Origin: Talpa occidentalis
Lineage: Eukaryota; Chordata; Mammalia; Eulipotyphla; Talpidae
Reading direction: 5' to 3'
DNA length: 64,000 bases
NCBI RefSeq assembly: GCF_014898055.3
Contig: NW_023601104.1
Location: 79,901,106 to 79,965,105 of the forward strand
Part shown: positions 23,796 to 36,096 of the stretch, piece after piece
Numbering within the stretch: the stretch's first letter is position 1
Layout: every line of letters begins with the position of its first letter
Program-made: the position numbers and the translations under genes
Notes under the pieces: model-generated
What the model was told of the DNA's origin: nothing
Databases searched by the model: none
The model's input: the letters and a program-made list of their open reading frames with translations, nothing else

Positions 23796-24809
23796 GTCAC
23801 TCCATCCATAAAGCAAGTAAACTTCCAATCCAAAATGTAGAGAGGTCTGGATGAGAAAAATCACCTACTATGAGTCTGACACATACTAGGAGTGTAAGAC
23901 ATGCTAGTTCAATCTGAAATTGACTTGGTCACTAACATGGACCAAGACCAGCCTTTTGATTCCCAGAACAGTACCTACTGAGCAGTGGACTATTTTCACC
24001 TTGAAATCAGGCACCTCTCCTTCCCAGGCCCAGCTGCCGCAGACAGGAGCATAGGTTGTACACTGCACAGTGGGAATGAAGTCCCCAGAGCCGTGCACTG
24101 CCATCCTGCTGGGACACTGGATGAAGCAGACCTGCTTCCCTAAACAAGATCCCCAGAATGCATGCAGTAGACTAGCGCCATCCCCTCCCCATCACCCACT
24201 GAGCCCACTGGCTTCAGGTCTTCAATTAAATCTCCCCCCAGTCCTTCAAAGTTGGCAGCAAAAAGAGTGTCCATGTTGGGAGGGCACCAAGAACCTGTGG
24301 CTCTAACTGTTGCAGGCCTGCCTGACCTTGCATGGGATGTTCTCACTAATGACAATGCTACCGCAGGCACTTCTGGGGCGGGATGCTACTCCCCCTGTAT
24401 CATCCCTCCCTTTTGCCCACCTAAGATGAGACTGAAACCCTTAATGGAGACTTTTCAGAAGGCTTGGGTTTCTAATGGCAAAGGGCAAAGGAACAGGCAC
24501 ACAGCTGCATCTTCTGGCTTGCTGACTTCAGCTCTCTGCAGAGCCCGCCGGTCCCGCCCCACCCGCATGGGATTCTGGGACAGTGCCAGGAACCCAGCAA
24601 GGGTTCCCACCCCTCCTGTGTGGGGAACCTTCCCCCATGATGAGTCTTCAGGGAGCAGTCCAACTCTTCCTCCTGAGGAAAATCCCTCACTTCAGCTGGG
24701 AGAAGGGAAATATGTCCTGATGGGGGAAAAGTCGAAATTCTAAGTAACTTACATCCTGTTCCTCTTATTCTCTCTCCGCCATCTTAACAGACCTCAGGGA
24801 CGGAGTTTG
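23796..24809. other. No gene seen
   Basis: Unassigned sequence. A 163-codon open frame here has no recognisable features. Confidence 0.45.
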
Positions 24810-24960
24810 GGATCTGAGTCTTGACTGTGCTGTGAGCCAGTTGTGTGACCTCCCAAAAGTCACTTCTCTTACCACTATGGCCCTCAGCATCCCCCTTGAT
24901 AAAGTGAGGACTGTCCTGGCCTCCCTGGAGGGGCAGCTGGGAGGATCCCACGGATGCTGA
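24810..24960 (+). mobile_element. MIR remnant
   Basis: AGCCAGTTGTGTGACCTCCC followed by CACTTCTCTT fits MIR. Confidence 0.6.
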
Positions 24961-25357
24961 GGGGAAATCAGTCCCTATCTTAGTGTTAAGGTCTCTGCGG
25001 GGATGTTTTGGTTCTCTGAGGAATTGGATGGTGTCCCAGCGTGGGCAGTCGAGCTGAAAAGGCCACCGGTGGTTGCCAGCGCCTTGTTAATGCTTCCCAT
25101 GGAGAAACCAGCTACTAATGGCTCCCCTCCTGTTCCTGTGGAGCAGGAGAGGAGAAGAATGGGAACTGACGCAGGCCTTGCCCTGAAATTTGCACAAGAA
25201 AGCCTCTTCCCACGTGATTATTGGTCCTGGAGGTGCAATTAGCAAGAGGGTAGCAACTGTGAATTCTGGGGTTCTGTTCCTGCCAATAGAAAAGGAGGGG
25301 AGAACTTTTCAGGGGGAAAGAGAGGAGGAAAAGGAGACCCAGGAGGAGAAGTGACAG

Positions 25358-25428
<71 letters not shown>

Positions 25429-26089
25429 CATAGAGAAGATTAAGGCTCCCTGGACACACAGTGAATGCAAGAGGCTCAGGGACACCAACACTGAGAAGTG
25501 AAAGGCAGAGAGGCCAGAAGCCTTGTAGGGGCTTGGTCTAGAAAACAAATATTCAGAAGAAAAACAAAAATCAAAATCAGCTTTACAGCGGGCGACTGCC
25601 GTCCGCTTCAGCGTCTTCAGGCAAGTTCACTCCCGGGCATCTAGCAGGTAATTTCCTTGGGACAAAAGTGCTAATTAATATCAAAATAATCTAAGAGAGG
25701 TTCAAGGTTGTTGCTCTAATAGGCACGCCTGACCACTCATCTCCTTGCTGTCCCTAAATAAGGCTTCTAAAGCAGGCTTGAGGGTGCCGGGGTACCGCAG
25801 GTGGGGGATCCCCAAGCCAGCCTTCGGGGTCCTGCAGAAGCCCTCTGGAACTGCTCCCCTCCTGGAGTTCCCCTTCCTCCCAGCTCAGCTCTCACCCTGC
25901 GCCCTGCCCTGCCCCCTGCCCTGCGTGGTCAGCAGCCAGGAGAAGTCCTGCGTTGGCTCCTCCTCCCTCAGTCTGACCTACCCCCAAACGCGAGCTCCCA
26001 GTGAGGCCCCCTCACTCCTGGGCAGCGGGCGCTGTGGGTGGAAATCAGACTTGGGGCCACACATGTGGGTCTGCATCAGGTACTGCTGC
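24961..26089. other. No gene seen apart from the GA repeat
   Basis: Purine-rich tract and microsatellite, then GC-rich unassigned sequence. Confidence 0.45.
25364..25424. repeat. (GA)n microsatellite
   Basis: About 30 GA units lie within a longer purine-rich tract from about 25285 to 25427. Confidence 0.97.
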
Positions 26090-26235
26090 CCTGCCTGTGC
26101 ACCCTCGTGGGCCTCAGTTTCCTCCCAGTGGTAGGCATAATCTTTGTACGTGTGTTACTGTCCTGAGGGGGCGATGAGATGTCTCTAAAGCACTGAGCGT
26201 GCTGGCACAGAGGAGCACTCAAGAGCTGTGAGGCA
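26090..26235 (+). mobile_element. MIR remnant
   Basis: GGGCCTCAGTTTCCTCCCAG and AAAGCACTGAGCGTGCTGGC fit MIR. Confidence 0.6.
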
Positions 26236-26869
26236 GTCCAGCCCATGAGCCCAAGGAAGACTCCGGGTGAGGAATCCAGGGACCTGGGTCCTCCTCTTGC
26301 CTCTGCCTCCTACTCAGGCAGGCCACTTCCTTCTCTTGCGCGCCCTTCCCCCGACGGGAAAAGAAAGGACAGGAGCAAATGGCAGTCACTTTCCAACTTT
26401 GTTTGAGTCAAGTCACAGTAAGAAAGAGATTTTTACAGCACAGCGCAGGGAAAAAGACCTAGTGCTTATGTAACAAAACTACACCGGTACAAACCGGCTC
26501 ACCCAACTGCGAGCCAAGCACCGTGGTCTCCAGTGGCTCCTATTCTCTGGTTTCAGGGTGACTTCTACACGGGTGACATGACCTCTACTGGGTCACTCCT
26601 GCCTTTGGAAGAGCCTTGGGCAAAGGTCCTCAGAGGCACCAAGAAGTCCCCCCTCTGCAGAAAAGGGATCCCCATGGGGCGGTGCCCACCCCTCCTACCT
26701 CAGTGAGAACATTGGTTTAGCCAGGTGAAGGTGCTCTCTGGTTAGACTCCAAAAAACAGGAAAAGATTAAAACCTGTTGGACTGGCAGGTATCGAGAGAT
26801 GTCAAGATTTGCTGCTCCACGTTTGTGGTTCGAATTGAATTGAGCAAAGTGAGCAAGTGTGAAAGCAGG
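26236..26869. other. No gene seen
   Basis: Unassigned sequence. Confidence 0.45.
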
Positions 26870-26885
26870 TAAAAAATCTCTGAGG

Positions 26886-27150
26886 GGGCCTCCCTGGTGG
26901 TGCAAGGGAGTAAGCACAGCACTATGAAGCTATCCACAGCCTCTGCAGCACAAGTTCGATCCCCAGCCGGGGAGCTACCCACATGGCACACAGACCTCTT
27001 CTGACTCGCCCGCTGCTCCCCTCAGCAGTGTATATCAGTCTATCTGACTGTTCTGTTCCCTGCTCTGTCTCTGGTGAATCCTCTCACCCCCCACACCTCT
27101 GGCCTGTACCCCAGTTCTTCCATGCATAAATAAATAAATCTTTAAAAAAA
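26886..27150 (+). mobile_element. Vic-1-like SINE
   Basis: Full-length copy flanked by AAAAATCTCTGAG on both sides (ending near 26884 and 27161). Confidence 0.93.
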
Positions 27151-27284
27151 AAATCTCTGAGAAAAGATGAGTTGGAATGACTTCATCTGGATGGGACTTG
27201 CTAATTTATTTCAAGTAAGTACATGTTATTATCCATTTAAATTATTTTTTTGCATTAAATTATTTTTCCTCTACTGGGTGTTTT

Positions 27285-27440
27285 CTATGTCCCAGACAGA
27301 CATTTTACATTACTCAGGTGATCCTCATGGCAAACGTGTGTGACGAAAACTTGTTACGCCATTGGAGAAAGAAGGAAATTGAGGTTCAGAGATGCACAAC
27401 ATTCGCCCAAGATCAAGGAGGCAGGAGGAAGATCCTTCTC
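27285..27440 (-). mobile_element. MIR remnant, antisense
   Basis: GAAATTGAGGTTCAGAGATG and GATCCTCATGGCAAACG show an antisense MIR. It is tail-to-tail with the sense copy at 27490. Confidence 0.6.
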
Positions 27441-27489
27441 CCAAGAGGGGAAGTGAAGAGAAAATGTGCCACTCTCCGTCCCTACAGGG

Positions 27490-27612
27490 CCCAGTGTTAT
27501 CCTTTATAAAAGGGAGGAGTCCTAGACTCACCTCAGCACTATTATGAGGACTTACTGCGACCATGAAAGTATCTGGCTCATAATAGTTGCTCAATAAATT
27601 GTCACTATTGCA
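27490..27612 (+). mobile_element. MIR 3' end
   Basis: GTATCTGGCTCATAATAGTT and GCTCAATAAATTGTCACTAT are the MIR terminus. Confidence 0.7.
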
Positions 27613-27674
27613 GGGATTGTGATACTTCCTTTGAAAAGCTAGCCCCAACAGCACCACCACCACCGATGGATGCA

Positions 27675-27711
27675 CACATGCACACGCACATGTGCACGTG
27701 CACATGTGCAC
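27675..27711. repeat. CA/TG-rich alternating tract with perfect palindrome
   Basis: Alternating purine-pyrimidine sequence that includes a perfect 24-base palindrome at 27686-27709 centred on CACGTG. Confidence 0.95.
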
Positions 27712-27989
27712 AGACCCACCACCCCCACGCTGTCATCCACTCTATAGCTCAGTTTCCAGGAGAATGAACCACAGTAAACAGGGTCCTGAAGCAAACAAAC
27801 ACCATGGTGTGAAACTGCTCTTACTGCTTTAACACCATAACTTGAAGGACAAGTCCACATCCCCTAGCTGGCGATACTCCTCTTCCTCCTTGCAGGGAAC
27901 AAGAACAAAGAAAAAAGAAGACACTCCTTCCAAAGCAGGGATCCAGAGCTCCCACATCTCCAAAATGGAAGCCACCACAGAGATCACCA

Positions 27990-28085
27990 ACTGCGTCCTC
28001 CAGCCTACTTTACAGATGAGGAGACTGTGGTCCAAAGAGGGTGGGGAGCGGACCCAAGGTCACACCACAATGCCCGTGCAAGATC
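27990..28085 (-). mobile_element. MIR remnant, antisense
   Basis: TTTACAGATGAGGAGACTGT then CCCAAGGTCACACC is the antisense MIR core. Confidence 0.6.
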
Positions 28086-28424
28086 TATGTCCAAAGCAGC
28101 AGACACCCAGTCTCCAGCTTTTATAATTGCCGAGGTGGCACTTATAGCAGCTGGGGCCTCCTGGCTTGCTTATTTCATGTGATTTGGTACCAGATCATAC
28201 CCCCTGGCTTCCTACCAACCTTCAGCTCAAACACTCTGACTGCAGATGGGAGCAAAGTAGTTTTCCTACCAAAACTCCCAGTCTGCCTACTGAACCCTCA
28301 CTACAGAATCCAAACTGGCACAATAATAACCACCAGTCCAATAGTGTTGGCAGGCACGCCTGCGAGTATGCCACTAACAAGTCCTTCTTGGCCAGACTGA
28401 GCTTGCTGAGGGCAGGGGCTGGGT

Positions 28425-28600
28425 ATTCCCAGCCCTGTGGTCTGGGGCAGGTTGCTTACACTTCCAAAGTTTCAATGTCCTCCATTTTCTTCACAGTAAT
28501 GATGGGAGAACTAAATAAGATAACATAAGCCAAGAGTTGAACACAGTGCCTTGACCCTGGTAACTGCTTAATAAATGTTAGTTATTACTATTGTTTTGTT
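28425..28600 (+). mobile_element. MIR
   Basis: GGGCAGGTTGCTTACACTTC and GGTAACTGCTTAATAAATGT match MIR through its 3' end. Confidence 0.72.
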
Positions 28601-28756
28601 GACTTTTGCTATTATCTGTGTCCCCATCACTTAACATATTTCAGTGCCTGGAAAAAACATAGATGCATTTATTTCCTAAAGTTGTAGGAAATAAATGTGC
28701 CCGGATGGTACCATTTATGAATCACCTCCCAACTACAGAATTTCTACTAAGTGCTT

Positions 28757-29140
28757 GTATCAGTCACCTATTGCCAACAGATGCTGTGTAATGAAGCATC
28801 CCAAAACTCAGAGAATTAAAACAGCCATCATTTATTCTCACTTGGAGGTCTGCAGGTCCCCAGGGGCAACTCTGCCCCCCCCATGTTTACTGTGGGGTCC
28901 CCAGCAGCTACCAAGGGAAATTTGACCCGTGGAGCTGGCAGAAGGGCAGAAGGACAAGCAGAAACACGTGCAGTCTCTTATGACCTTGGCTTAGAAATGG
29001 CCATGAGAAACTTGGCCATGCATCAAAGTAAGCCACAAGGTCGGCCTCAAGGTCAGTGGGTAGGGAGAGCTACTCGCCTCTGGGCAGATCGGAAGGTGTG
29101 GCTGTGTTACACGCACTGGGGAGAGGGCAGAATTGCAACC
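28757..29140 (+). mobile_element. MLT1-like LTR fragment
   Basis: TCAGTCACCTATTGCC, AACTCAGAGAATTAAAACA and TCTTATGACCTTGGCTTAG follow the MLT1 order. Confidence 0.6.
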
Positions 29141-30129
29141 CTCTTTCACAGGCTCACCCTTCCGATCAACCTCTATCCTGCAGGTGACAGGGCAGGGGAC
29201 TCTACTGCCGTTTCCCTCCAATCTATACCAGGAATTTCTAGAAGGATGTGTCCCCACCAGGATCTTGGGGAGAAAAAAAAAGATCTCAGACAGAAAGTAA
29301 AATATATTTTGAAGCATTTTGCAAGTATAAAATGTAATGCATAAACAAACAGACAGTAATGCCTCTCATCTTGCCCTCTGCCGTTAGGGATGTTCGTACA
29401 AATCCTCCTCACAGAGTTTAATTTCCAGAAGTTGAAAATCAAGCTGACAATGTGTTGTTTATGATCAAACTCCCAAGTCTGGGAGAAGGAAGAAAGCACG
29501 GTTCAAGCCCACGGGTTATTTTGCCCATCAGGATCAAGCCTCCATTTTAAGCCAGGGACACCCCTCCTTTCAGCCCCCCTTTCGCTTCTTGGGTCAAGGA
29601 GCCCAGTTTGATGGGAGAGGGAAGGCAGCCAAGAGCACTGACTGATGGGGACCTCCAGGTGTCCCAGGCCTTTTCTCTGTGGGACGCCCTCCGTCCTTGG
29701 AGCTCAGTCCCTGGGCCTCCTTGGAGGACGCCGGACTCACCAGGCGGAAGGGCAGAGGAAGCACAGCTGTCGGGGTTGGCCATGGGAAGGAAGCCTGTAT
29801 TTGCGGCCTGCAGTAGCAAAGGCTGTTTACCTCCAGTCTGTGTTTTTCAAGGAAGTGGAGACCAGCAGAGGGAAAACGCCCTTGTGAAAACATTTCCATG
29901 AATTTATGTCATTCATCGGGAGAAGCACAATCCCTCGGTGAGGTCTCTGGAACTCGACATGGTCAGGATGAGGCTGGCCTGCCCCAGCTGCTCAGAACCT
30001 ACAGGGGTTGCTAGCCCCTACCTGATAATGGAGCTACTGGATCCACCAGGACCCAAGGAGACCCAGCCCAGGTGGGGTGGGGGGTGGGGGTTGTTCGGCA
30101 GGGCCCCTCAATCAAATTCAGAGCCTCTC
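29141..30129. other. No gene seen
   Basis: Unassigned sequence, GC-richer after 29550. Confidence 0.45.
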
Positions 30130-30330
30130 CTCAGAGAAACGAATAAGGAATCAGAAGACCTGAGTTTAGGCCCCTATTCTGCTACAACAGAGATGAGTGA
30201 TCCCTATCAAGTCCTGAAAGGCTCTGAACCTCAAGGTCCTATCCTGAGAGTGGGGCAAAGTCTCCTACCTCAAAGGCTAGGGTAGGAGGAGGTGAGTAAG
30301 AAATGGCCATTTCATCTCCTTTCTGAACTG
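30130..30330 (+). mobile_element. MIR remnant
   Basis: TCAGAAGACCTGAGTTTAGG followed by a degraded core fits MIR. Confidence 0.5.
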
Positions 30331-30575
30331 GGCAGGGCCGGGACCCAGGGACTGGCACCCTGGGGTGTTCTGTGGGTTAGGAATAGGATCTTGGAACTAC
30401 TGGACCAAGCCAGGGGGTGATACACAGCTTTCATGCACCCCTGGGGGAAGCCAAGTGTATTTTGTCAGGGCCAGATGAGACACTGGTCATGAGGACACCA
30501 CACAGGAGGAAGCTTCAAAGGAAGTCTCCCTGCAGGCCCGAGGACCTTGGAAGATAAGTAACGACCTAGATAAGT

Positions 30576-30679
30576 AGTACTTACATTACTTCTGTAATCT
30601 GCCCAATTTACCAAAGTACTGCTTAGATGCTCCGAAGTATTTACATAGTACTAAGTACTAAGTAGTACTAAATAGTACT
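30576..30679. repeat. Cluster of six AGTACT palindromes
   Basis: AGTACT begins at 30576, 30615, 30647, 30654, 30664 and 30674. The surrounding DNA is built from AAGTA/TACTT words, and AGATAAGTA occurs on both sides. Confidence 0.9.
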
Positions 30680-30889
30680 TAGATAAGTAATACAATAATT
30701 CCAGGTAGGGAGAGTTGTAAGCCACCGCTGGAGAGTGGATTGAGCACAGTGTCCTTAGAAAAGGCAGATTGGATCTGTGTGCTGCATAGAGGAATGGTAC
30801 AGAGCAGTTAGAAGGGATGGAGAAACAGATGCCGAGGGAGTTTTGAAGGCCGGGCCCAGGGGTTGAGATCTGTACCATCTAGAACTTTT

Positions 30890-31340
30890 TCAGCGGCAGA
30901 TGATAGAAAAGTGAATTCAAACTATCTTAAGCACAAAAAAGAATAAGTATATTGATTTGTACATCCAAAATGCTTGGGGGAAGAGGGGTGGGCTGGGCTT
31001 CAGATGAAGCTTGATCCAGGTCATCTTTTCCCTTTGCTGCTTTCGCAAAGTTGGTTCCCGTCTTCAGGCAGGTTGTACACTTTTTGGGCTAGAGGTAGTC
31101 TCCAGCGCACTCATGCTTCCGGGTTCAAGTCCAGAGGGGAAAATGGAAGTGTCTCTCTCAGAACGCCAAGCCAGCATCTAGTTACACGTCACTTGCCTGT
31201 GCTCTAACGGGCCCCTGCACCCAGGCAGGCCTCTCTCCTGGACCTGGGAGTGGGGTGAGTCCTACACAAGCCACATGCCTGGGACTTGATGGCGAGTGGT
31301 TTCCTGCAGGCTCTCAGGGAGCCATTCTGGAAAGGAGAAG
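30890..31340 (+). mobile_element. Possible old interspersed repeat
   Basis: A start of TTCAAACTATCTTAAGCACA followed by TGATTTGTACATCC resembles a repeat end seen widely in mammals, but divergence is high and the family is not assigned. Confidence 0.35.
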
Positions 31341-34197
31341 ACAGCAAGCGTACCCCACAGACTCAACCTGCCGGCGGTGGGAAAGCATAGAAGGGGGCCA
31401 CCCGGACATTGTCCCTAGGGCCAGCATGACCACTGAAAGGCAAAAGCTGTACCCAGGAGTGGAGGGGACTTATAGGAGGTGACTTGATGGCCCCCACGAG
31501 AGAAAATTAGCTCAGCCCCTACTCACCCACACCAGCCCCAAGCAAAGGTGGGGAGAATTTGTTCCAGGTCCTCACTTCTCAGCTCCACAGAGAAAGAGTG
31601 GCTGGAGTGATAGGCATGCCCAAGAGATAGGGTTCAGAAGAGAGCAGGGGTCCCCCACCTTCTCCCAGTTAGCTTCATCAGTCCCCCTCCCAGAACCTCA
31701 AGTCATCTCTCTTTTAATCCAGCAAAAAGCTTTTGCCTTTTTTTATCTGCAGTGGAGCTCCAGAATTTAGATCTTTTGCATTCCAAATGCTTATTCGTGT
31801 TTTAAGTTAAACCCCTAAAACTAATTCTTGGGACTCCATGTACCACATGCCTCTCTGAGATCCCAAATCCTTTTCTCATCCTCATCTCCCCCTCTCATTA
31901 CACTAATGTGGTGTGATGGGATTTGTATGTGAGCGTGTATTTTTAAGAGGGGAAAAAACCAACAAGAGGGTTTTTGAGATATTAAGCTGTTCTTTTAGTC
32001 TTTTAAATTTTGGGTGGTTTCTATGGTAACTGGTAAGTTTGCTTCTTTGTTCTCTCCAATTTTCAAGAGATGCCAGGCAGCTCTCAGAAGCTTCTCAAGT
32101 AGGTTTGGATCAAAGTGCCAGAGTCCCAGCGTGGGAGGGGCCAGCTGCAGCCTCGGGTTTAGGAGCTGCTCCTTAGCAGTTCCGTCAATGATCTGCAGGG
32201 AAATCCGGGCCAGAAGGAGCCCCGTGCTCAGCCTGCTCCCTGCTCTCATGCCCTCATCTCCCCAAGCTCCAGTCGGTTCCACCAAGGTCCAGGTTCCTGT
32301 GCCCAGGTCAGTTCCCTGCAGGCTGCAGGAGGCATGGAGGTGAGGGTATGGAAGCCCCTGCCTCCCTCTCCCCACCTGCCTGTCTGCATGCACAGACACC
32401 CCCACTGCCTGGGCTTTAGAAGCGCCATCTTGGGCTCCTGCTCCTGGGAGCCAGGCGGGAGTCACCCTCGCTGTGTCTGTGCTTCTCTGGTTCTCTGACC
32501 TCAGTCCGCCCCCAGCCCCAGCTGATTATGGGTGACCCCTGTGCTCTGCGGGTGAACCTCCTTTGTGCTCACCATTTCCCAGGCTGAGTTCCCAGAACCC
32601 AGTTACTATCACTTCCGCTTTAGGCCCTTTCCCTCCTCTTCTAGAATGTTGCTGTCGTGTTGCACAGGGTCCTGGCAGGAGACAGAGAACGCCCTCAGAT
32701 AGGGGACGGGGACAGTTTAAAGGGTACAAACAGGGTCAAGGAAACCAGCACAGAATGTGGAGGCTGCAGGCTGGATATAGCACCAACGCCCAGGCCTATG
32801 GGAACAGAGCAAGAGCTGGAGGGAGTGACAGGAAAGAGTTACCCACAGACACCATGACCCTCAGAAAAGCCCCAGCCATGGCTGACTCGTGGCCCAGCAA
32901 CCACCACACCCCTGCACACTCAGCCTCCTTTTGGCCAACCCCAACCAGAAGCCAGCAGGCAAAGAGGCCCACTGATGCCTGGAGGTGAGAGCGTCCTGTC
33001 CCAGGCCCTAAGGGCAGAGCAGGCGGCACAACAGACTCCCTTGCTGCCTCCTGGGTGCCCTCCTGAGCCAGGTAAATCCTCACTACCTGGCATCCCTCTG
33101 GGCTCTCCTAGTTCCTGAACTCCCCTGCCCCCCTATTCAGAATCAGGGTTCTCCTGGGATCCTTGAGGATATACCCATCCATCTTGAGCAAGAGCTTATG
33201 GGCACTTCCTGCAGGCCCAGACAGGGTGGGATACCCAGTGGGTACACACCAGATGGCCAAGGAGGCACGGGATTCCCTCCCGGGTCTCCTCCATTCTAGG
33301 TAGATCCATTTCTCTTCCCTGTCTCCAGCAGCGCTTCACCAAGCATTGGCTCTGAGCCTGGCCCTCCCCGGGCTCCGCAAAGATCCATGGGAGCAGCCCC
33401 AGTTTCTGAGATGCTCTCAGTCCAGTGCTGGGGTGGTGTGGGGGCATGAACTGTGCTGGGTCAGGGCCCCCTCCCCCATTCATATCCAGCTGCAGGAATT
33501 CAAACTATGCTGGTCTGCTTGTCGGCTACCAGTCAGGGGGCAGCATTCAACACCTGGACCTGGGGGCCAGGCCATAGGGTGGGCGTTGATGGGACACAGA
33601 ACTCCCAAGTGGCCACGGGAAAGAGTTGAAGGGGAAACTTGACCAGTTAGGCCATTTTGCCCCGGAGCCCCACCAGGGAAGTACCAGGACTCCTGGGATA
33701 AGGGAACCATCATCAGTAACTTGCCAGGCTGGAAGGTGCCAGCCAGGGGGTTGGTATTGCCGCCTTCCCCATTAGGACTTTAGTTGGCTCTCCCTCTACT
33801 TATGGGACTAGGTGCTGCGTCTGGTGAGTGCAGAAGCTGGACTGGTTGTCTCTGAGCACCTTCCCAGCTCCAAGCATTTGGGAAACCAGCCTTAGCCCAT
33901 CCTTTAGTGTTCTTTGCCAGGAGGATTTGGGAGAAAACTGTGTGGGGTGGGTTATCCCCCCGGTGGCCATGTTTAGGAGGCTAGGAGACAGGGTAGACCC
34001 ACCGTCCCCTGCCAGGACACCCAGCCAGAAGGCCTTCTGGCTGCGCAGAACCTGTGGGAGTTCAGTATGTGATTGGCCTAAAGCTTCTCAGGCCAGAGCT
34101 GAGGAAATATCAGCAAGCTGGCAGTGTGCCACCTGAGTCAGCCGGTTCTGGCCTCATTCGAGGAAAACTAACTGCAGGAGGCCAGGAAGTCTGTCGG

Positions 34198-34198
<1 letters not shown>
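31341..34198. other. No gene seen
   Basis: Nearly 3 kb with no young SINE and no repeat that I can name. Open frames up to 156 codons show no domain. The stretch 31680-32060 is AT-richer and could be conserved noncoding DNA. Confidence 0.4.

Positions 34199-34232
<34 letters not shown>
34199..34232. repeat. (TG)n microsatellite
   Basis: About 17 uninterrupted TG units, followed by a looser TGTGCG region. Confidence 0.97.
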
Positions 34233-34234
<2 letters not shown>

Positions 34235-34554
34235 TATGCATGTGTGCGTGTGCTTGCGAATTGACATTCATCTGATGTGTATCTGATGCTTACCATCATG
34301 GCCCTAACAATCCTAAAATATTTGAAAATTCCCTTACTTGCTGGGCAAAAGCCACTGCCCCCAACATCCCATCCCCGCCCCCAAGGCCCCTCAGACCGCC
34401 TCATGAAGCTCCAACTGAAGGGTTAACTCCAGACCCTGCTCCAGTGAGAGAATTCCGGTTGGTGGGGGCAGGGGGTCTGGACAAGGTAGGGGAAGGCAAC
34501 TGGAGGCGGGTGGGGCAGCTCATAAATGGCCTGGTAGAGCATGTTGTTGAAGGA
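34233..34554. other. No gene seen
   Basis: Unassigned sequence after the TG microsatellite. Confidence 0.45.
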
Positions 34555-34790
34555 AGCTGGACCTTCCCCTTGACAATCAGAAGGGAACCCTGGACTTCAG
34601 GAATTTAATCAGGAGTAACAAGGTCAGATTTGCATTTTATGCAGATTGTTGTGGTGATGAATGATGGATGGATTTGAGGGGGAGAAGCAGAGGCAGGAAG
34701 TCCAGTTAGAAGGCAGTGAGTTATGACAGAGAGAGAGAAAGAGATGGGGGCCGTGGAAGGTAGCAGGATCAGGGAAACAGGTCAGGATCA
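34555..34790 (+). mobile_element. Possible old interspersed repeat
   Basis: CTGGACTTCAGGAATTTAAT, AACAAGGTCAGATTTGCATT and GGCAGGAAGTCCAGTTAG follow a repeat motif frequent in mammalian DNA. The family name is uncertain. A related sequence seems to occur at 1900-2160. Confidence 0.4.
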
Positions 34791-34811
34791 GTGGATGATC
34801 TTTAAGAGGCA

Positions 34812-35068
34812 GAATTTATTATTATTATTAATATTTTAATTTTTGCACAGAAGAGTTACGGTGTAGGCCAGAGGTACGAGAGTGTGAGAGGATTCACCAG
34901 AGACAGAGTGGGAGCAGAACAGGTGGATCTACTGAAATACACTGCTGAGGGGAGCAGCGGGCGAGACAGGAGAGGTCTGCTGCGCCATGTGGGTCAGCTC
35001 CCTGCCCGGGGATTTAACTCAGGCTGTGGAGGTGATAGCACTGAGACTTAACCTCTAGGGAAGCCCTA
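34812..35068 (-). mobile_element. Vic-1-like SINE, reverse orientation
   Basis: Minus-strand copy with its A/T tail at the low end and the head ending in AGGGCTTCCC at the high end. The duplication AAGAGGCAGAATTT recurs as AAGAGGCAGCATTT. It is more diverged than most. Confidence 0.9.
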
Positions 35069-35179
35069 AGAGGCAGCATTTTCTAGTCTACCTTCAGTCA
35101 CAGCTATCTCAAGGATGAAATGAACCGCATTTAGTAAATGAGGGAAGGATCAAAGATGGAATTGAATTAAGAGCAAGAC

Positions 35180-35410
35180 ATCTGGAGTCAGGTTTCCTGG
35201 TTCAAACCTTGACTCTCAACTGGCTGGCTGTGGACCTTGGACAAATGAGAGAACTTCTCTGTCCCACATATTTCCTTCTGGAAAAAAGAACTGATGATAG
35301 CAAGTATTTCATGGAGCTGTTGAGAAAGACTGTAAGAGTGACTCCTTGTCCAAGGCTTAGAACATTGCTTGGCCCGGGCTAAGTGTTATTTCAGTGTTGG
35401 TTAAAATAAT
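35180..35410 (+). mobile_element. MIR
   Basis: CTGGAGTCAGGTTTCCTGG, GAACATTGCTTGGCC and CTAAGTGTTATT cover most of MIR. Confidence 0.72.
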
Positions 35411-35607
35411 ATAGTGATGATGCAAAGGGGCAAGGAAGGAATTATGAATGGCTCCCGTGATTCTAGTCCAGTGACAAGTGGATGGATGGCCATGCCCCTG
35501 AGATGGAATCTTCCATCCTATCTGTATGTCCCCATCTGACAGCCCCTTGTCCCTGTGCGGTGGTAGACTGGTCCAGAGGTGGACACTCTGCTAAGCCAAT
35601 TGCAGCC

Positions 35608-36096
35608 TGTGGCAGACAGAATAGTGGCCCCCAAAGATATCCACATCCTAATTCCTGGAGCCTGTGAATATGTTCCCCTACATGGCAGTTAAAAAAAGAG
35701 AGACTGCAACTGTGATTAAGAATCTTTCAGTGGAAAGAATATCTTGACTATATAATCAAAGGGTGTTTATAAGGGGGAGACAGGAGGGTCAGAGTCAGGG
35801 GAGGTTGACGAAAGAAGCAGGGGTCCTAGCCAGGGACAGGGATATGGACATTCTGCTCCTGAGGTGTAGGAAGGGGCCGTGAGGCAAGGAACGCAGGTGG
35901 TCTCTGAGTACTGGAAAAGGTAAGACACTGATTTTCTCCTTAGGACTTCCAGAAGGAACTGGCCCTGCCCACACCTTGACTTAGCCCAGTGAAAGTGATT
36001 TAAGACTTTGACCTCTAAAACTGTCAGATAGTGTGTGTTTTTTTAAGCTACTAAGTTTGTGATAACTTGTTACAGCAGCAATAAGAAAGGAATACA
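35608..36096 (+). mobile_element. Solitary LTR, ERVL/MaLR-like
   Basis: About 490 bp begin TGTGGCAGACAGAATAGTGG and end AATACA, the TG...CA ends of an LTR. Inner words such as CCTGTGAATATGTT, AGACAGGAGGGTCAGAGTCA and TTACAGCAGCAATAAGAAAG recur widely in mammalian genomes. I do not name the family. Confidence 0.65.
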
